Shown here one piece after another: positions 27,642 to 35,942 of a stretch of 64,000 nt of DNA (position 1 is its first letter; each line of letters opens with the position of its first letter). Position numbers and translations under genes: made by a program. Source of the DNA: Botrimarina mediterranea (GTDB taxonomy: Bacteria > Planctomycetota > Planctomycetia > Pirellulales > Lacipirellulaceae); contig NZ_CP036349.1 in assembly GCF_007753265.1 (NCBI RefSeq), forward strand, positions 4,373,363-4,437,362. Direction: 5' to 3'. The notes under the pieces are model-generated. The model saw only the letters and a list, made by a program, of their open reading frames with translations. It ran no database searches and was not told where the DNA came from.

Positions 27642-28548
27642 CCTCCTCAAGGCGATGACTCTCGTGGCGATGCTGCTCGCTGCAACGACCGTGCTCGCAC
27701 AGAGTGAGTACGACGCGATTGCCGCCGCCGCGGAGTTGCCTTCGCCGGGCATGACGATCCTCGAACCGGCCCTCATCAGCGAGGCTCCCGAGGCGAAAGA
27801 CGGCGAGCCCCTCTCGCTGATCGGGCTCAGCGGCCCGAACGAGTGGACGAAGCCCGAGCGGCTCAGCTCGACGCTGCAGGTGATGCTGATGATGACCGTC
27901 ATCAGCCTCGCGCCGGCGGTGCTGCTGATGACGACCTGCTTCGTTCGCGTCATCGTCGTGCTGGGTCTCTTGCGCCAGGCGCTGGGCACCCAACAGGCGC
28001 CGCCCAGCCAGGTGCTCACCTCGATCACACTCTTCGTGACCCTGCTGGTGATGACGCCCGTCTGGACCGAGAGCTACGAGAACGGCATCAAGCCCTACAC
28101 CGACGGCCAGATCCCCCTCGATCAAGCATTCGCCAATGCCGCCGCGCCGATGCGTGACTTCATGGGGAAGCAAATCGAGATGACGAAGAACGAGGAAAGT
28201 GTTCGGATGTTCTTGCGTCGACTGCCCGAGGCGATCGACCCCGAGACCAACGAGATCCGAACAAACTATCGGCTTTATGATCTTGAAGAGGGTTACGAGT
28301 ACGTCCCCCTCGCCGCTATCCTTCCCGCCTACATGCTGAGCGAACTGAAGACCGCGTTCCTCATCGGCTTCCAGGTCTATCTGCCCTTCGTGATCCTCGA
28401 CATCGTCGTCGCCAGCGTGACGATCTCGATGGGCATGCTGATGCTCCCTCCCGTGCTGATCTCGCTCCCCTTCAAGCTCCTGCTCTTCGTGCTGCTCGAC
28501 GGCTGGACGCTGGTGATAGGCATGCTCATGCAAAGCTTTGCGTGGTAG
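27634..28548 (+). CDS. fliP: Flagellar export gate protein FliP
   Basis: FliP builds the core of the export channel. The 304-residue protein has a signal peptide ([17 protein letters not shown]) and the family motifs [34 protein letters not shown] and [20 protein letters not shown]. The C-terminal helices are intact. ATG 27634 is chosen because GGAGG at 27621-27625 precedes it and the signal peptide begins there; the reading frame stays open upstream inside fliO but lacks that logic. Confidence 0.95.
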   Translation: MVSLLKAMTLVAMLLAATTVLAQSEYDAIAAAAELPSPGMTILEPALISEAPEAKDGEPLSLIGLSGPNEWTKPERLSSTLQVMLMMTVISLAPAVLLMTTCFVRVIVVLGLLRQALGTQQAPPSQVLTSITLFVTLLVMTPVWTESYENGIKPYTDGQIPLDQAFANAAAPMRDFMGKQIEMTKNEESVRMFLRRLPEAIDPETNEIRTNYRLYDLEEGYEYVPLAAILPAYMLSELKTAFLIGFQVYLPFVILDIVVASVTISMGMLMLPPVLISLPFKLLLFVLLDGWTLVIGMLMQSFAW

Positions 28549-28554
28549 CTGCGC

Positions 28555-28627
28555 AACAGGCAAGGGGCTCTGGGACGGGGGACGAGGGCTTTCCATTCCG
28601 CAATCCGCAATCCCAAATTCCGCAACC
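28555..28627. repeat. Simple-phrase tract between fliP and fliQ
   Basis: GGGACGGGGGACGAGGGC followed by CCGCAATCCGCAATCC and AATTCCGCAACCG. The same CCGCAATCC phrase occurs near 3271, and GACGGGGGACGAGGG recurs near 59388. The tract fills the gap between two genes that are otherwise tightly packed. Confidence 0.45.
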
Positions 28628-28629
28628 GA

Positions 28630-28896
28630 ATGGACCCTCAACTCGCCATCGACATCAGTCGCGACGCTCTGTTCATGACGTCGATCATCTCGGCGCCGGT
28701 GCTCGTGGCGGGCATGTTCGTCGGTCTGGTGATCGGGCTGTTGCAAGCGCTGACACAGATTCAAGAGCAGACCGTCGCGTTCGTTCCGAAGCTCGTGGCG
28801 ATGGGTTTGGCGCTCGCACTGACGCTGCCGTGGATTCTGGCGCAGCTGCTCGATTACTCGGAGAGCCTGTTCCGAAATATCCCATCGACGTTGTAA
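28630..28896 (+). CDS. fliQ: Flagellar export gate protein FliQ
   Basis: An 88-residue FliQ with two membrane helices. ISAPVLVAGMFVGLVIGLLQALTQIQEQT carries the highly conserved Q-A-x-T-Q-I-Q-E-Q-T motif, and the second helix is LVAMGLALALTLPWILAQL. Position between fliP and fliR is standard. Confidence 0.95.
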   Translation: MDPQLAIDISRDALFMTSIISAPVLVAGMFVGLVIGLLQALTQIQEQTVAFVPKLVAMGLALALTLPWILAQLLDYSESLFRNIPSTL

Positions 28897-28964
28897 GTCT
28901 TCGCCGGCGCCACCCCTGGCTAGCGCCGACGGCTCACCTCCTGCCGACTGCCGACCGCCCCCCC

Positions 28965-29753
28965 ATGTCCGGCCTCGAAGCGCAACTGACAGAGCTCGGC
29001 GTCTTGTTTGCGCTGATCCTGACGCGCGTCGGGGCGGTTGTCGCAACGGCGCCGATCCTCAGCGACGCGACCCTGCCTGTCCGCGTGAAGGGCCTGATGG
29101 CGGTCGCGCTCGCAGCGATGGTGACGCCCGTCACGCTGCAAACGATGACGACGCCCCTCCCCTCGACGAACTCGCTGATCGAACTCGGCGTGCTCGCCGC
29201 CTCCGAAGCCGCGGTTGGCCTGGCGCTCGGTCTCGGCCTGATGGTCGTCCTCGCCGGCGTGCAGATCACCGGCCAAGTCGTCGGCCAGATGAGCGGCATG
29301 GCACTCGCCGAAGGCGCCGACCCGGTATTTGGCGACACCGCCAGCGTCTTCGGTCAAATCTATTACCTCGTGACAACCGCCGTCTTTGTCGCCGCCGGCG
29401 GGTTATCGATGCTGCTCGAAGGCCTGCTCGAAACGCTCCGTCTCGCCCCACCGGGGAGCGGCTACTCGGTGCACGAAATCGCCAACGGCTTCATCGGCCT
29501 ATTGGGCTTGGGCTTCGAGCTCGGCATCCGCGCTTCGGCGCCGCTGCTCTTGGCGTTGTTCCTCGCCACGCTGGTGCTTGGCCTCATCAGCCGCACGCTG
29601 CCGCAACTCAACACGATGGCCGTCGGCTTCGGCCTCAACGCGATGCTCACTCTCGGCGTGATGATGGCGTCGATGGGCGCCGTCGCCTACGCCTTCCAAG
29701 GCCCCCTCACGTCCGTCATCACCTCCGTCGCCAGTTCGGTTGGCGGAGGTTAG
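28965..29753 (+). CDS. fliR: Flagellar export gate protein FliR
   Basis: A 262-residue FliR with about six membrane helices. Family motifs include ILTRVGAVVATAPILSD, VRVKGLMAVALAAMVTP, GLMVVLAGVQITGQVVGQMSGMAL and LGLISRTLPQLNTMAVGF. The ATG at 28965 begins MSGLEAQLTELG and is preferred over much longer upstream readings that overlap fliQ. No Shine-Dalgarno is visible; the 68-base gap is C-rich (CTGCCGACTGCCGACC). Confidence 0.94.
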   Translation: MSGLEAQLTELGVLFALILTRVGAVVATAPILSDATLPVRVKGLMAVALAAMVTPVTLQTMTTPLPSTNSLIELGVLAASEAAVGLALGLGLMVVLAGVQITGQVVGQMSGMALAEGADPVFGDTASVFGQIYYLVTTAVFVAAGGLSMLLEGLLETLRLAPPGSGYSVHEIANGFIGLLGLGFELGIRASAPLLLALFLATLVLGLISRTLPQLNTMAVGFGLNAMLTLGVMMASMGAVAYAFQGPLTSVITSVASSVGGG

Positions 29754-30064
29754 GAAGAGGGATGGGGAAATGACTGGAGATAAGGGGATCGTAAGCGGAC
29801 GAGCAAAGGTTGTCGTGATGAAAGTCGGGCGACGCGCAACGCCTCTACCAAACGACATCAACTGTGGGAGGCGTCTCCAGACGCCGATTACGGTCTCCTG
29901 GCCAAATACGGCTTGGTGCGCGTAATCGGCGTCTGGAGACGCCTCCTACAGCGGACGCTCCGGGCAACGCGCAGTACGACAACAAGTCCTCTCAAACACA
30001 ACGGCCGCTTTCGATCCCCCCTATCGCCAACATCTTCCAGCTCCCTTCTTAACCTCACCACCCA
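29754..30064. other. 311-base gap between fliR and flhB
   Basis: Non-coding gap holding the palindromic element at 29862-29951. Outside it, GTTGTCGT near 29809 is complementary to ACGACAAC near 29979, so a larger fold around the element is possible. No promoter or ORF is convincing; flhB probably still depends on upstream transcription. Confidence 0.5.
29862..29951. repeat. 90-bp palindromic element, copy 1
   Basis: Two 31-bp arms (29862-29892 and 29921-29951) are reverse complements with one mismatch and enclose a 28-base loop. The outer ends read CTGTGGGAGGCGTCTCCAGA and its complement. A second copy with the same length and loop lies at 33351-33440. There is no ORF of its own and no obvious target-site duplication. 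It resembles REP/MITE-type non-autonomous repeats. Confidence 0.9.
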
Positions 30065-31153
30065 ATGTCCGAGCAATCCGGCGAGAAGTCGTTCGACGCG
30101 ACGCCTCACCGGCGGCAGAAGGCGCGTGAGCAGGGGCAGGTGCCGTACAGCCAGGACCTCGGCTCCGCCATCCTGCTGCTCGCCGGGGCGGGGCTGCTCT
30201 ACACGTTCCAAGAGAACATCGCCGAGTCGATGCAGCGCGTTACGCGCCGGCTGCTCACCGAGCCGCTCGACATGGTCGCCGACGCCAACAACGCCAGCGC
30301 GACGTTGCTCGGTCTGGCGAGCGAAATGGCGATCGCGCTGGCCCCGGTGATCGGCCTCCTGCTGCTCGCCGCCGTTGCGACAAGCATCGGCCAAGTCGGC
30401 TTCCTCTTCGTCCCCGACAAGCTCGCCCCCGACATCAGCCGTATCAGCCCGCTGAAGGGCTTCGGCCGACTCTTTTCGATGCAGGGCGTCATGAAGCTCG
30501 GCTTCGGCCTCTTCAAGGTCGCCGTCGTCGCCGCCGCCACCATCATGGCGGTGACGCCACGCATCTCCGGCGTGCTCGAAGCGGCGCGGCTCGGATCGCC
30601 CCAACTCATCGGCCTGATCGTCGATACGGCCTTCGCAACGGTCTTCGCCGCCGGCTTGGCGCTGCTGATCCTGGCGCTCGCCGACCTGTTCTTCCAACGC
30701 TGGAAGCACGAGCAGGACCTCAAGATGACGGCGCAGGAAATGAAGGAGGAGATGAAGAACCTGCAAGGCGACCCTGAGATCGCCGCCCGCCGCCGGCAGG
30801 TGCAGCGGCAGATGGCCCAGGCGCGGATCTCCGGCGCGGTCCCCAAGGCGGACGTCGTCGTCACCAACCCGACCGAACTCGCCGTCGCCCTGCAGTACGA
30901 CCCCGACACAATGGCCGCCCCCGTCGTGGTCGCCAAAGGCGCTGGCGTGCTCGCCCAACGCATCCGCCGGCTGGCCCTTGAGAACAACGTGCCGATCGTC
31001 GAACGCAAGCCGCTCGCCCAGCTCCTCTACAAAGAAGTCGATATCGGCCGCGCCGTGCCGACCGACAGCTACGCCGCCGTCGCCGAAGTCCTGGCGTACG
31101 TCTACCAACTCAAGGGCAAGAAGCCCCCCAAGCCACCCCAGGCCGCAGCGTAA
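30065..31153 (+). CDS. flhB: Flagellar export switch protein FlhB (NPTE variant)
   Basis: A 362-residue FlhB: four membrane helices, then a cytoplasmic domain that switches export from hook to filament proteins. The N-terminal KSFDATPHRRQKAREQGQVPYSQDL and LKMTAQEMKEEMKNLQGDPEI are typical. The autocleavage motif NPTH is here NPTE (VVVTNPTELAVALQYD), read from codons aac-ccg-acc-gaa near 30868-30879. Asn and Pro, the cleaved pair, are kept; the near-invariant His is not. Last gene of the cluster; flhA lies far away in the other direction. Confidence 0.95.
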   Translation: MSEQSGEKSFDATPHRRQKAREQGQVPYSQDLGSAILLLAGAGLLYTFQENIAESMQRVTRRLLTEPLDMVADANNASATLLGLASEMAIALAPVIGLLLLAAVATSIGQVGFLFVPDKLAPDISRISPLKGFGRLFSMQGVMKLGFGLFKVAVVAAATIMAVTPRISGVLEAARLGSPQLIGLIVDTAFATVFAAGLALLILALADLFFQRWKHEQDLKMTAQEMKEEMKNLQGDPEIAARRRQVQRQMAQARISGAVPKADVVVTNPTELAVALQYDPDTMAAPVVVAKGAGVLAQRIRRLALENNVPIVERKPLAQLLYKEVDIGRAVPTDSYAAVAEVLAYVYQLKGKKPPKPPQAAA

Positions 31154-31176
31154 CCAAACCGAACCAACGTCAGCCG

Positions 31177-31203
31177 AGCCGGGAAGCGTAAGCTCCCGGA
31201 GTT
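31177..31203. repeat. Short GC-rich hairpin after flhB
   Basis: GCCGGGAAGC-GTAA-GCTCCCGG forms an imperfect stem 25 bases after the flhB stop. Without a T-tract it may act as an mRNA end or a REP-like unit. Related ...AGCG(T)TAAG... units follow other stop codons at 39157, 47681 and 61831. Confidence 0.55.
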
Positions 31204-31326
31204 GAGGAGGCCGTTTCATTTTGAATGATGCCGCTTACCTCCGGGGGCTAGCGCCACCCGGCTCGCATAGAACGTCTCCTGGCGCGGCGGTCGAACTTCT
31301 GCGGGGCAGACTTTATACTCTGGGGC

Positions 31327-32088
31327 ATGTCAGCCCCCTCAATCGCCCTCGTTGCTCTGTCCCGCCCGTCGCTCCCCGACGCCGACGCCGTCGCCGCGGA
31401 ACTCGGGAGACTCATCGCCGCCGCGCCCGCGCCGCGGGTCACGAGCCGCACCGACGCCGCGTTCACGCTCGCCTTCGAAGGGGGCGCCACCGCCAACGTG
31501 ACGCTCGTCGATAAACCGATCCCCTGGGAGCGGATCGAAGGCCCTTGCGCCACCGCCTGGTACTGGCCCGAGGCCGAGGCCGCGATGCGTCCGCACACGG
31601 CCCACCTCTTCGTCACGCTGCTGGACGAATCCAAGCGGCTGATCGACGTGAGCTTCCGCCTTACTCGGGTCCTGGTGGCGACCGCAGCCAACGCCCCGGC
31701 GGTCGGCCTCGTCTGGGGCGCGAGCGGCGCCGTGCACGAGCCGCAGGCGTTCGCCGAACTCGCCGCCCAGTCATCCGACAGCGACCTGCCCCTCAACCTC
31801 TGGATCGACTTCCGGGTCTACCAGCAAGATGCGGGCGTCGGCTACGGCTTCTTCACCACCGGTATGGAAGCCCTCGGCCGCCGAGAACTCGAAGTCCCGC
31901 ACTACGATGGCGAACCCCAACACCTCGTCGCCGCCGCGTACAACATCGCCCACTACATCTTGGAAAAGGACGCGGCGATCAAAGACGCCGAAGTCATCGG
32001 CCTTCCCGACGAATCGCAGGTGACGATCCGCGAAGACCGGTCGATGATCGACCCCGAGCAGGACGTGGTGCGGCTAGAGTTCAACTGA
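31327..32088 (+). CDS. DUF4261-domain protein
   Basis: A 253-residue soluble protein of unknown function. The pattern AFTLAFEGGATANVTLVDKPIPW, HTAHLFVTLLDES, GLVWGASGAVHEPQAF and the C-terminal GLPDESQVTIREDRS fits DUF4261, a family in various bacteria, often with ankyrin or contact-dependent contexts. No signal peptide or membrane helix. ATG 31327 is preceded by GGGGC only. It stands alone after the flagellar cluster. Confidence 0.7.
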   Translation: MSAPSIALVALSRPSLPDADAVAAELGRLIAAAPAPRVTSRTDAAFTLAFEGGATANVTLVDKPIPWERIEGPCATAWYWPEAEAAMRPHTAHLFVTLLDESKRLIDVSFRLTRVLVATAANAPAVGLVWGASGAVHEPQAFAELAAQSSDSDLPLNLWIDFRVYQQDAGVGYGFFTTGMEALGRRELEVPHYDGEPQHLVAAAYNIAHYILEKDAAIKDAEVIGLPDESQVTIREDRSMIDPEQDVVRLEFN

Positions 32089-32237
32089 GAAGTACTGAAG
32101 ACTCACTGACAATGTAAAAGTAGCGGCAAGCCACTAGCCCACCAGTCGATGCACAGAGGCCAATCGCCAAGAGAAACAGGCAGCTCGATGTATTGATCTC
32201 GCCTCTCCGATGCGAGTTCGACCTCGACCACCACGGT

Positions 32238-32275
32238 CGAATTAATCTGCGTTTATTAGCGTCCATCTGCGGTTC
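32238..32275. repeat. Simple-phrase tract (half of the ATCTGTGGTTCC family)
   Basis: AATCTGCGTTTATTAGCGTCCATCTGCGGTTCC lies directly next to the stop of the leftward nuclease gene at 32276. It is one arm of the phrase family seen at 33302-33517 and 37453-37569. I see no clear facing arm here. Confidence 0.45.
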
Positions 32276-33283
32276 CTACTCCCCACCGCGGTAGACCGCC
32301 TGCCCTAGCACGTTCCGCCGCCCAGTAACGGGCCCCTCTGACGGATCGTCGCCCAGGATTGTCAGCATCATCTGGTACTTCGCATCGCAATCGTCGGCAA
32401 AGTGGACGATCAGCGCCTCGGGCGTCATCGGCGGCTTGGGGCTCCCCCACTCCGGCAGTCGCTGGTGGCTGACGATCACGTGTTCCAGCCGCAGCAAGGT
32501 CTCCTCGTCGAGCGGCTCTTCGAGCTCCGCCGCCGCTTCCCGCACCATGTCGCGTCCTTGCAGGATGTGGCCAATCAGGTTGCCGGCCGCCGTGTACTCG
32601 CCGCCCGACGGCGTGACCCGCAGCTCACGCAGCTTGCCGATGTCGTGCAGGATCGCCCCAGCCACCGCGACATCCACCCGCAGCGGAGGCGTCATGTCGG
32701 GGTACAACTCGGCGTAGCGCTGCGCCAGATAGTAAGCGTGCCGGGACACGTTCCGCACGTGCTCTAGGTAACCGCCGGCAAAGGCGTGATGGTTCCGCGT
32801 CGCCGCGGGCCATGTCAGCAGCAACTCGCGGTGCTCTTCAAGCAGTCCGACGGTCAGCGTCCGCAGCGGCCCCTCGTCGATTCCTTCCTCGGCGATGGCG
32901 ACCAAGTCGGCGAACATCTCCTGCGTGTCGAACCGAGACGACGGCTGGCACATCTGCGGCGAAAACCCGTCGGCCTCGTCCGCCGGCTCAACGGGGCGGA
33001 TCTTGCGGATGTCGAGCTGCGGGCCGTAGTTCGTCTCACGGTACAGCGCGCGAACTTTGTAGAACTCACCAACTACCCACTGGTCGCGGCACACATCGGC
33101 CAGCGGCGCGTCGCTCCAAATCGGGAAGCTGCAATCCCGCCGCGCGTCGCGGAACGTCACCCGATAGTACGGCTTGCCGTCCTTGGTGAGCATCGTCTGC
33201 TTCTCCGCCAACAGCGCAAAGAAGTCCCCCTCCTCGCCACTGGCAAGGTCCGCCATCGCAACGATTACAGGCTCGGCAGCCAC
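32276..33283 (-). CDS. YhaM-like 3'-5' exoribonuclease (OB fold plus HD domain)
   Basis: A 335-residue protein. The N-terminal OB-fold domain (about 10-95; KTMLTKDGKPYYRVTFRDAR, FYKVRALYRETNYGPQLDI) is followed by an HD metal-binding domain with FAGGYLEHVRNVSRHA, VAGAILHDIGKL and HVIVSHQRLPEWGSP. This is the YhaM/CbpA domain order of a 3'-5' exonuclease in RNA decay. Lacks membrane segments. Its upstream gap contains copy 2 of the palindromic element. Confidence 0.82.
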   Translation of the reverse strand: MAAEPVIVAMADLASGEEGDFFALLAEKQTMLTKDGKPYYRVTFRDARRDCSFPIWSDAPLADVCRDQWVVGEFYKVRALYRETNYGPQLDIRKIRPVEPADEADGFSPQMCQPSSRFDTQEMFADLVAIAEEGIDEGPLRTLTVGLLEEHRELLLTWPAATRNHHAFAGGYLEHVRNVSRHAYYLAQRYAELYPDMTPPLRVDVAVAGAILHDIGKLRELRVTPSGGEYTAAGNLIGHILQGRDMVREAAAELEEPLDEETLLRLEHVIVSHQRLPEWGSPKPPMTPEALIVHFADDCDAKYQMMLTILGDDPSEGPVTGRRNVLGQAVYRGGE

Positions 33284-33301
33284 TCGTCACCACTTCGGGT
33301 T

Positions 33302-33517
33302 GGAACCACGGATAACACGGATAACACGGATAAAACTGAGACAAGCTGTCCTGTGGGAGGCGTCTCCAGACGCCGATTACGCTCTCTTGGCCGAATACGG
33401 CATGGTGCGCGTCATCGGGGTCTGGAGACCCCTCCTACAGTTGAAATTTAAGCATCGCTGTCGCTGCGTCGGCAATCAACTCACTCCATCCGTGCTATCC
33501 GTGCAATCCGTGGTTCC
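33302..33517. repeat. 30-bp simple-phrase inverted repeat enclosing palindromic element copy 2
   Basis: The left arm 33302-33331 (GGAACCACGGATAACACGG and further ATAACACGGAT units) and the right arm 33488-33517 match as reverse complements with three mismatches in 30. The 90-bp palindromic element lies between them, so the gap between the leftward acyltransferase and nuclease genes is a nested palindrome. Confidence 0.8.
33351..33440. repeat. 90-bp palindromic element, copy 2
   Basis: Same orientation and length as copy 1 (29862-29951) with seven differences by eye. The left arm is identical over 31 bases, the loop differs at four positions and the right arm at three. The right arm has therefore decayed and the copy is a less perfect palindrome (four mismatched pairs). 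No target-site duplication is visible. Confidence 0.9.
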
Positions 33518-33519
33518 CT

Positions 33520-34776
33520 CTACTCGCCAAAGAGCTTCGCCCGGCGCTCGGCCACCAATCCGTCGAGCATGTCCTGGACGCGGACCGCGGCGAGCGCCAT
33601 CGCCGGGTCGGTCTCCGCGGTCCGGTCGCGTTCGGGGCTGACCTCGATCGCCTCGCCGACCGACAGCGTGCAGCCGAGCGGGCCGTGGTAGTTGACGCGG
33701 TCGCGGTAATCCTCGTCCATCCGCTCGACGGTCTCCAGCACCCGCTCGGGCAGGTCCTTATCCCCGGTGATATAACCGCGCGGGTAGTGGGCGATCTGCT
33801 GCAGGTAGTAACACGCCGCCAGGTCGCGCCAGCGGTCTTCGCGTTCCTCGGGGGCGACCTTCTTGGCAATCAGGTCCGGCAGCACCACCGAGCGGATCTT
33901 CTTCACCCGCGCGACGACGTTCGCGTAGCCGAGGTCCTTGTCGCCGTTCTTGACGCCCCATTTCTCTTCGATGCGGCGCAGCGTCGTCGCGATCAAGTCG
34001 AGCGCCCGTTGGTGCGGGTCGCCCTCGACCGCGGCGCCGAGGTACTCAACTTCCTTGAGCGTCAGCAGCGCCTCGCCGATCTTGCGGATGCGCTGGTGCG
34101 TCTTCAGGTGCAGCTGCGGCTGCCAACTGAAGCTCTTCTCGATCGCCTCGAGGTCGGGCGCCACGGCCTTATCGACATCGCCGTCGTAAGAATACCGGAT
34201 CGCCACCGGATGGATCACCACCGGCGGCTTGCCGACCTTCTCGCGCCGCTTGCTCGCTTGCCGCGCGATAAAGCCCGGGCCCTCCATGAACTCCATCAGT
34301 CGGTCGCAGTGCCGCGACACGGCGCCCTCAGGGAAGATCACCAAGGGCCGCTTATTCTCGGTGAGGATGTCGATCGCTTGGTTCACCGCCTGTCGGTCGT
34401 TCCCTTCGCGGTAAACGCTGAACGCGCCCATCCGCCGCATCAAGAACGTCTGCCACCACTTCTCCCGGAAGAGGTGCCAGCTCGCCATCGCGAACAGCTC
34501 GGTCCCCGCCTCGCCCGACAGAAAGCCCAGCGCCATCGGGTCGGCGAGTCGGGAGTGGTTCGCGGCCAGGATGATCCCACGCCCCTCGGCGATCGACGCC
34601 TTCAGCCGATCGACGCCGCGATAGTCGAACGACTCGACGCGGTAAACCTCCCGCATATAGCTCTGCAGCCGAAAGGTCCGCACCAACCAGCACCACAGCG
34701 GCGACTCGATCGGTGGAACGAACTCGTAAGGCTCTTCGCGGATGATCTCGAACATATCGTCGGCGGGCAGCGTCAC
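33520..34776 (-). CDS. PlsC-like glycerophospholipid acyltransferase with C-terminal extension
   Basis: A 418-residue protein. The acyltransferase motif H-x4-D is NHSRLADPMAL near residue 73, followed by FSVYREGNDR and the FPEGAVSR motif, as in 1-acylglycerol-3-phosphate acyltransferases. No strong membrane helix is seen. The C-terminal half (about 210-418) is helical with no recognised domain; such extended PlsC proteins occur in planctomycetes. The substrate could be a lysophospholipid or another acceptor. Confidence 0.8.
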   Translation of the reverse strand: MTLPADDMFEIIREEPYEFVPPIESPLWCWLVRTFRLQSYMREVYRVESFDYRGVDRLKASIAEGRGIILAANHSRLADPMALGFLSGEAGTELFAMASWHLFREKWWQTFLMRRMGAFSVYREGNDRQAVNQAIDILTENKRPLVIFPEGAVSRHCDRLMEFMEGPGFIARQASKRREKVGKPPVVIHPVAIRYSYDGDVDKAVAPDLEAIEKSFSWQPQLHLKTHQRIRKIGEALLTLKEVEYLGAAVEGDPHQRALDLIATTLRRIEEKWGVKNGDKDLGYANVVARVKKIRSVVLPDLIAKKVAPEEREDRWRDLAACYYLQQIAHYPRGYITGDKDLPERVLETVERMDEDYRDRVNYHGPLGCTLSVGEAIEVSPERDRTAETDPAMALAAVRVQDMLDGLVAERRAKLFGE

Positions 34777-34888
34777 AGGGGCGTCAAAGTTTGCCTAGTC
34801 GGCGGAAAGCATCGTAGTGGGCGCCGCCGCGATTCTAAAGGCCGGTGTGGCGGTGAGATTCGTTGGGCGCCGAGACGTATTGGGTAAC

Positions 34889-34980
34889 AATGACGAAGCA
34901 CGAATGACGAATGACGAATCTGCCGGGGGCAGCATGAAGCCTCCGGCAGGTTCGTCAGTCGTCATTCGGATTTCGTCATT
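34889..34980. repeat. Simple-phrase inverted repeat in the plsC-xerD divergent gap
   Basis: Arms 34889-34926 and 34943-34980 are reverse complements with five mismatches in 38. The left arm is built of CGAATGACGAATGACGAAT units and the right arm of CGTCATTCG units, with a loop of 16 bases. It ends 17 bases before the xerD ATG, so it would form a hairpin in its leader. Confidence 0.8.
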
Positions 34981-34997
34981 CCGCCGCCAGGCGCTCC

Positions 34998-35942
34998 ATG
35001 CCACGCAGGGACCTGAAAAAACTCGTCAAACCGAAGCGGGCCGCCGCTGTCACCGACGCGGCTCGCTACCGGGAGTCGTTCGCGCGCTACTTGGCGAGCG
35101 AGCGGCAGATGTCGGGCAACACGGTCGCCGCTTATCGCCGTGACCTGGCGCGGTTCTTCCAGTGGCTCGCCGGCCGCGGGCTGGCGACGCTCACCCATAG
35201 CGACCTGGCCGACTACCCGGCGTGGCTCACCGACCAGGGCCTCGCCCCGACGAGCGTCGCCCGCCACGTCGTCTCGCTGAAGTCGTTCTTCCGCTACTTG
35301 GTTCTCGAAGGGGTCCTCAACGAGAACCAAGCGGCGCTCGTCGCCTCGCAGAAACTCTGGCGCCGCGTGCCGAAGGTGCTCAGCCCGGCCGAGGTCGACA
35401 AACTGCTCACCGCGCCGCTCGCCGGCGAACCGCTCTGGCGCCGCGACCGGGCGATCCTCGAACTGCTCTACGCCACCGGCGCGCGGGTCAGCGAAGTGTC
35501 GAACCTCCGTCTCCGTGACGTCCACCTCGCCGAACGCTTCTGCCTCTGCCACGGCAAGGGCGACAAAGAGCGGATGGTCCCGATGGGCACGAGCGCCCAA
35601 CAGGTCCTCGCCGCCTACCTCCAGCGCGAACGCCTCAAGCTCGCTAAACGGCGCGATCCCGAGTCGGAGTTCCTCTTCCTCTCGTCGCGTGGCGCCCGGC
35701 TAAGCCGCGAACGGATTTGGGAACTGCTCAAGAAGTCAGCGCGGCTCGCCGGCGTCTCGGCAAAGATCAGCCCCCACTCGCTGCGGCACAGCTTCGCGAC
35801 GCACCTGCTGGCCGGCGGCGCCGACATCCGTCACGTGCAAGAACTACTAGGCCACGCCTCGATCGCCACGACACAGCTCTACACGCACGTCGACGCGTCC
35901 AAACTCAAACAAGTCCACACAGCGTTCCACCCACGGGCTTAG
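34998..35942 (+). CDS. xerD: Tyrosine recombinase XerD (XerC/D family)
   Basis: A 314-residue site-specific recombinase that resolves chromosome dimers at dif. The N-terminal SAM-like domain has YLASERQMSGNTVAAYRRDL. The catalytic domain has Arg in LLYATGARVSEVSNL, Lys in HGKGDKERMVPM, His/Arg in SPHSLRHSFATHLL, His in LLGHAS and the nucleophile Tyr in TTQLYTHV. All are present, and the length is that of housekeeping XerC/XerD rather than phage integrases. XerC and XerD are hard to tell apart by eye. No dif-like site is seen nearby. It overlaps the next, convergent gene by four bases. Confidence 0.88.
   Translation: MPRRDLKKLVKPKRAAAVTDAARYRESFARYLASERQMSGNTVAAYRRDLARFFQWLAGRGLATLTHSDLADYPAWLTDQGLAPTSVARHVVSLKSFFRYLVLEGVLNENQAALVASQKLWRRVPKVLSPAEVDKLLTAPLAGEPLWRRDRAILELLYATGARVSEVSNLRLRDVHLAERFCLCHGKGDKERMVPMGTSAQQVLAAYLQRERLKLAKRRDPESEFLFLSSRGARLSRERIWELLKKSARLAGVSAKISPHSLRHSFATHLLAGGADIRHVQELLGHASIATTQLYTHVDASKLKQVHTAFHPRA

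Noticed and set aside
27415-29046. 543-codon open frame on the minus strand opposite fliP, fliQ and fliR
   Set aside because: Its His/Arg/Asp-rich translation is the usual antisense shadow of GC-rich genes, and the plus-strand genes are unmistakable.
29888-31219. 443-codon open frame opposite flhB
   Set aside because: Antisense shadow of flhB; composition is not protein-like and it begins in the 90-bp repeat element.
32786-33451. ORF running through the 90-bp element and opposite the nuclease gene
   Set aside because: Mostly antisense to the YhaM-like gene; the C-terminal part is a translation of the palindromic repeat, and the same peptide pattern appears at copy 1.
33302-33517. Possible CRISPR-like array because of repeated ACACGGAT units
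   Set aside because: Units are 8-10 bases, directly adjacent and arranged as an inverted pair; there are no spacers of uniform length and no cas genes.
33685-34887. 400-codon open frame opposite the acyltransferase gene
   Set aside because: Antisense shadow; the minus-strand protein has clear acyltransferase motifs.
34998-35942. Tyrosine recombinase as a phage or island integrase
   Set aside because: Length and motifs are those of housekeeping XerC/XerD, and there are no att repeats, tRNA or phage genes nearby.
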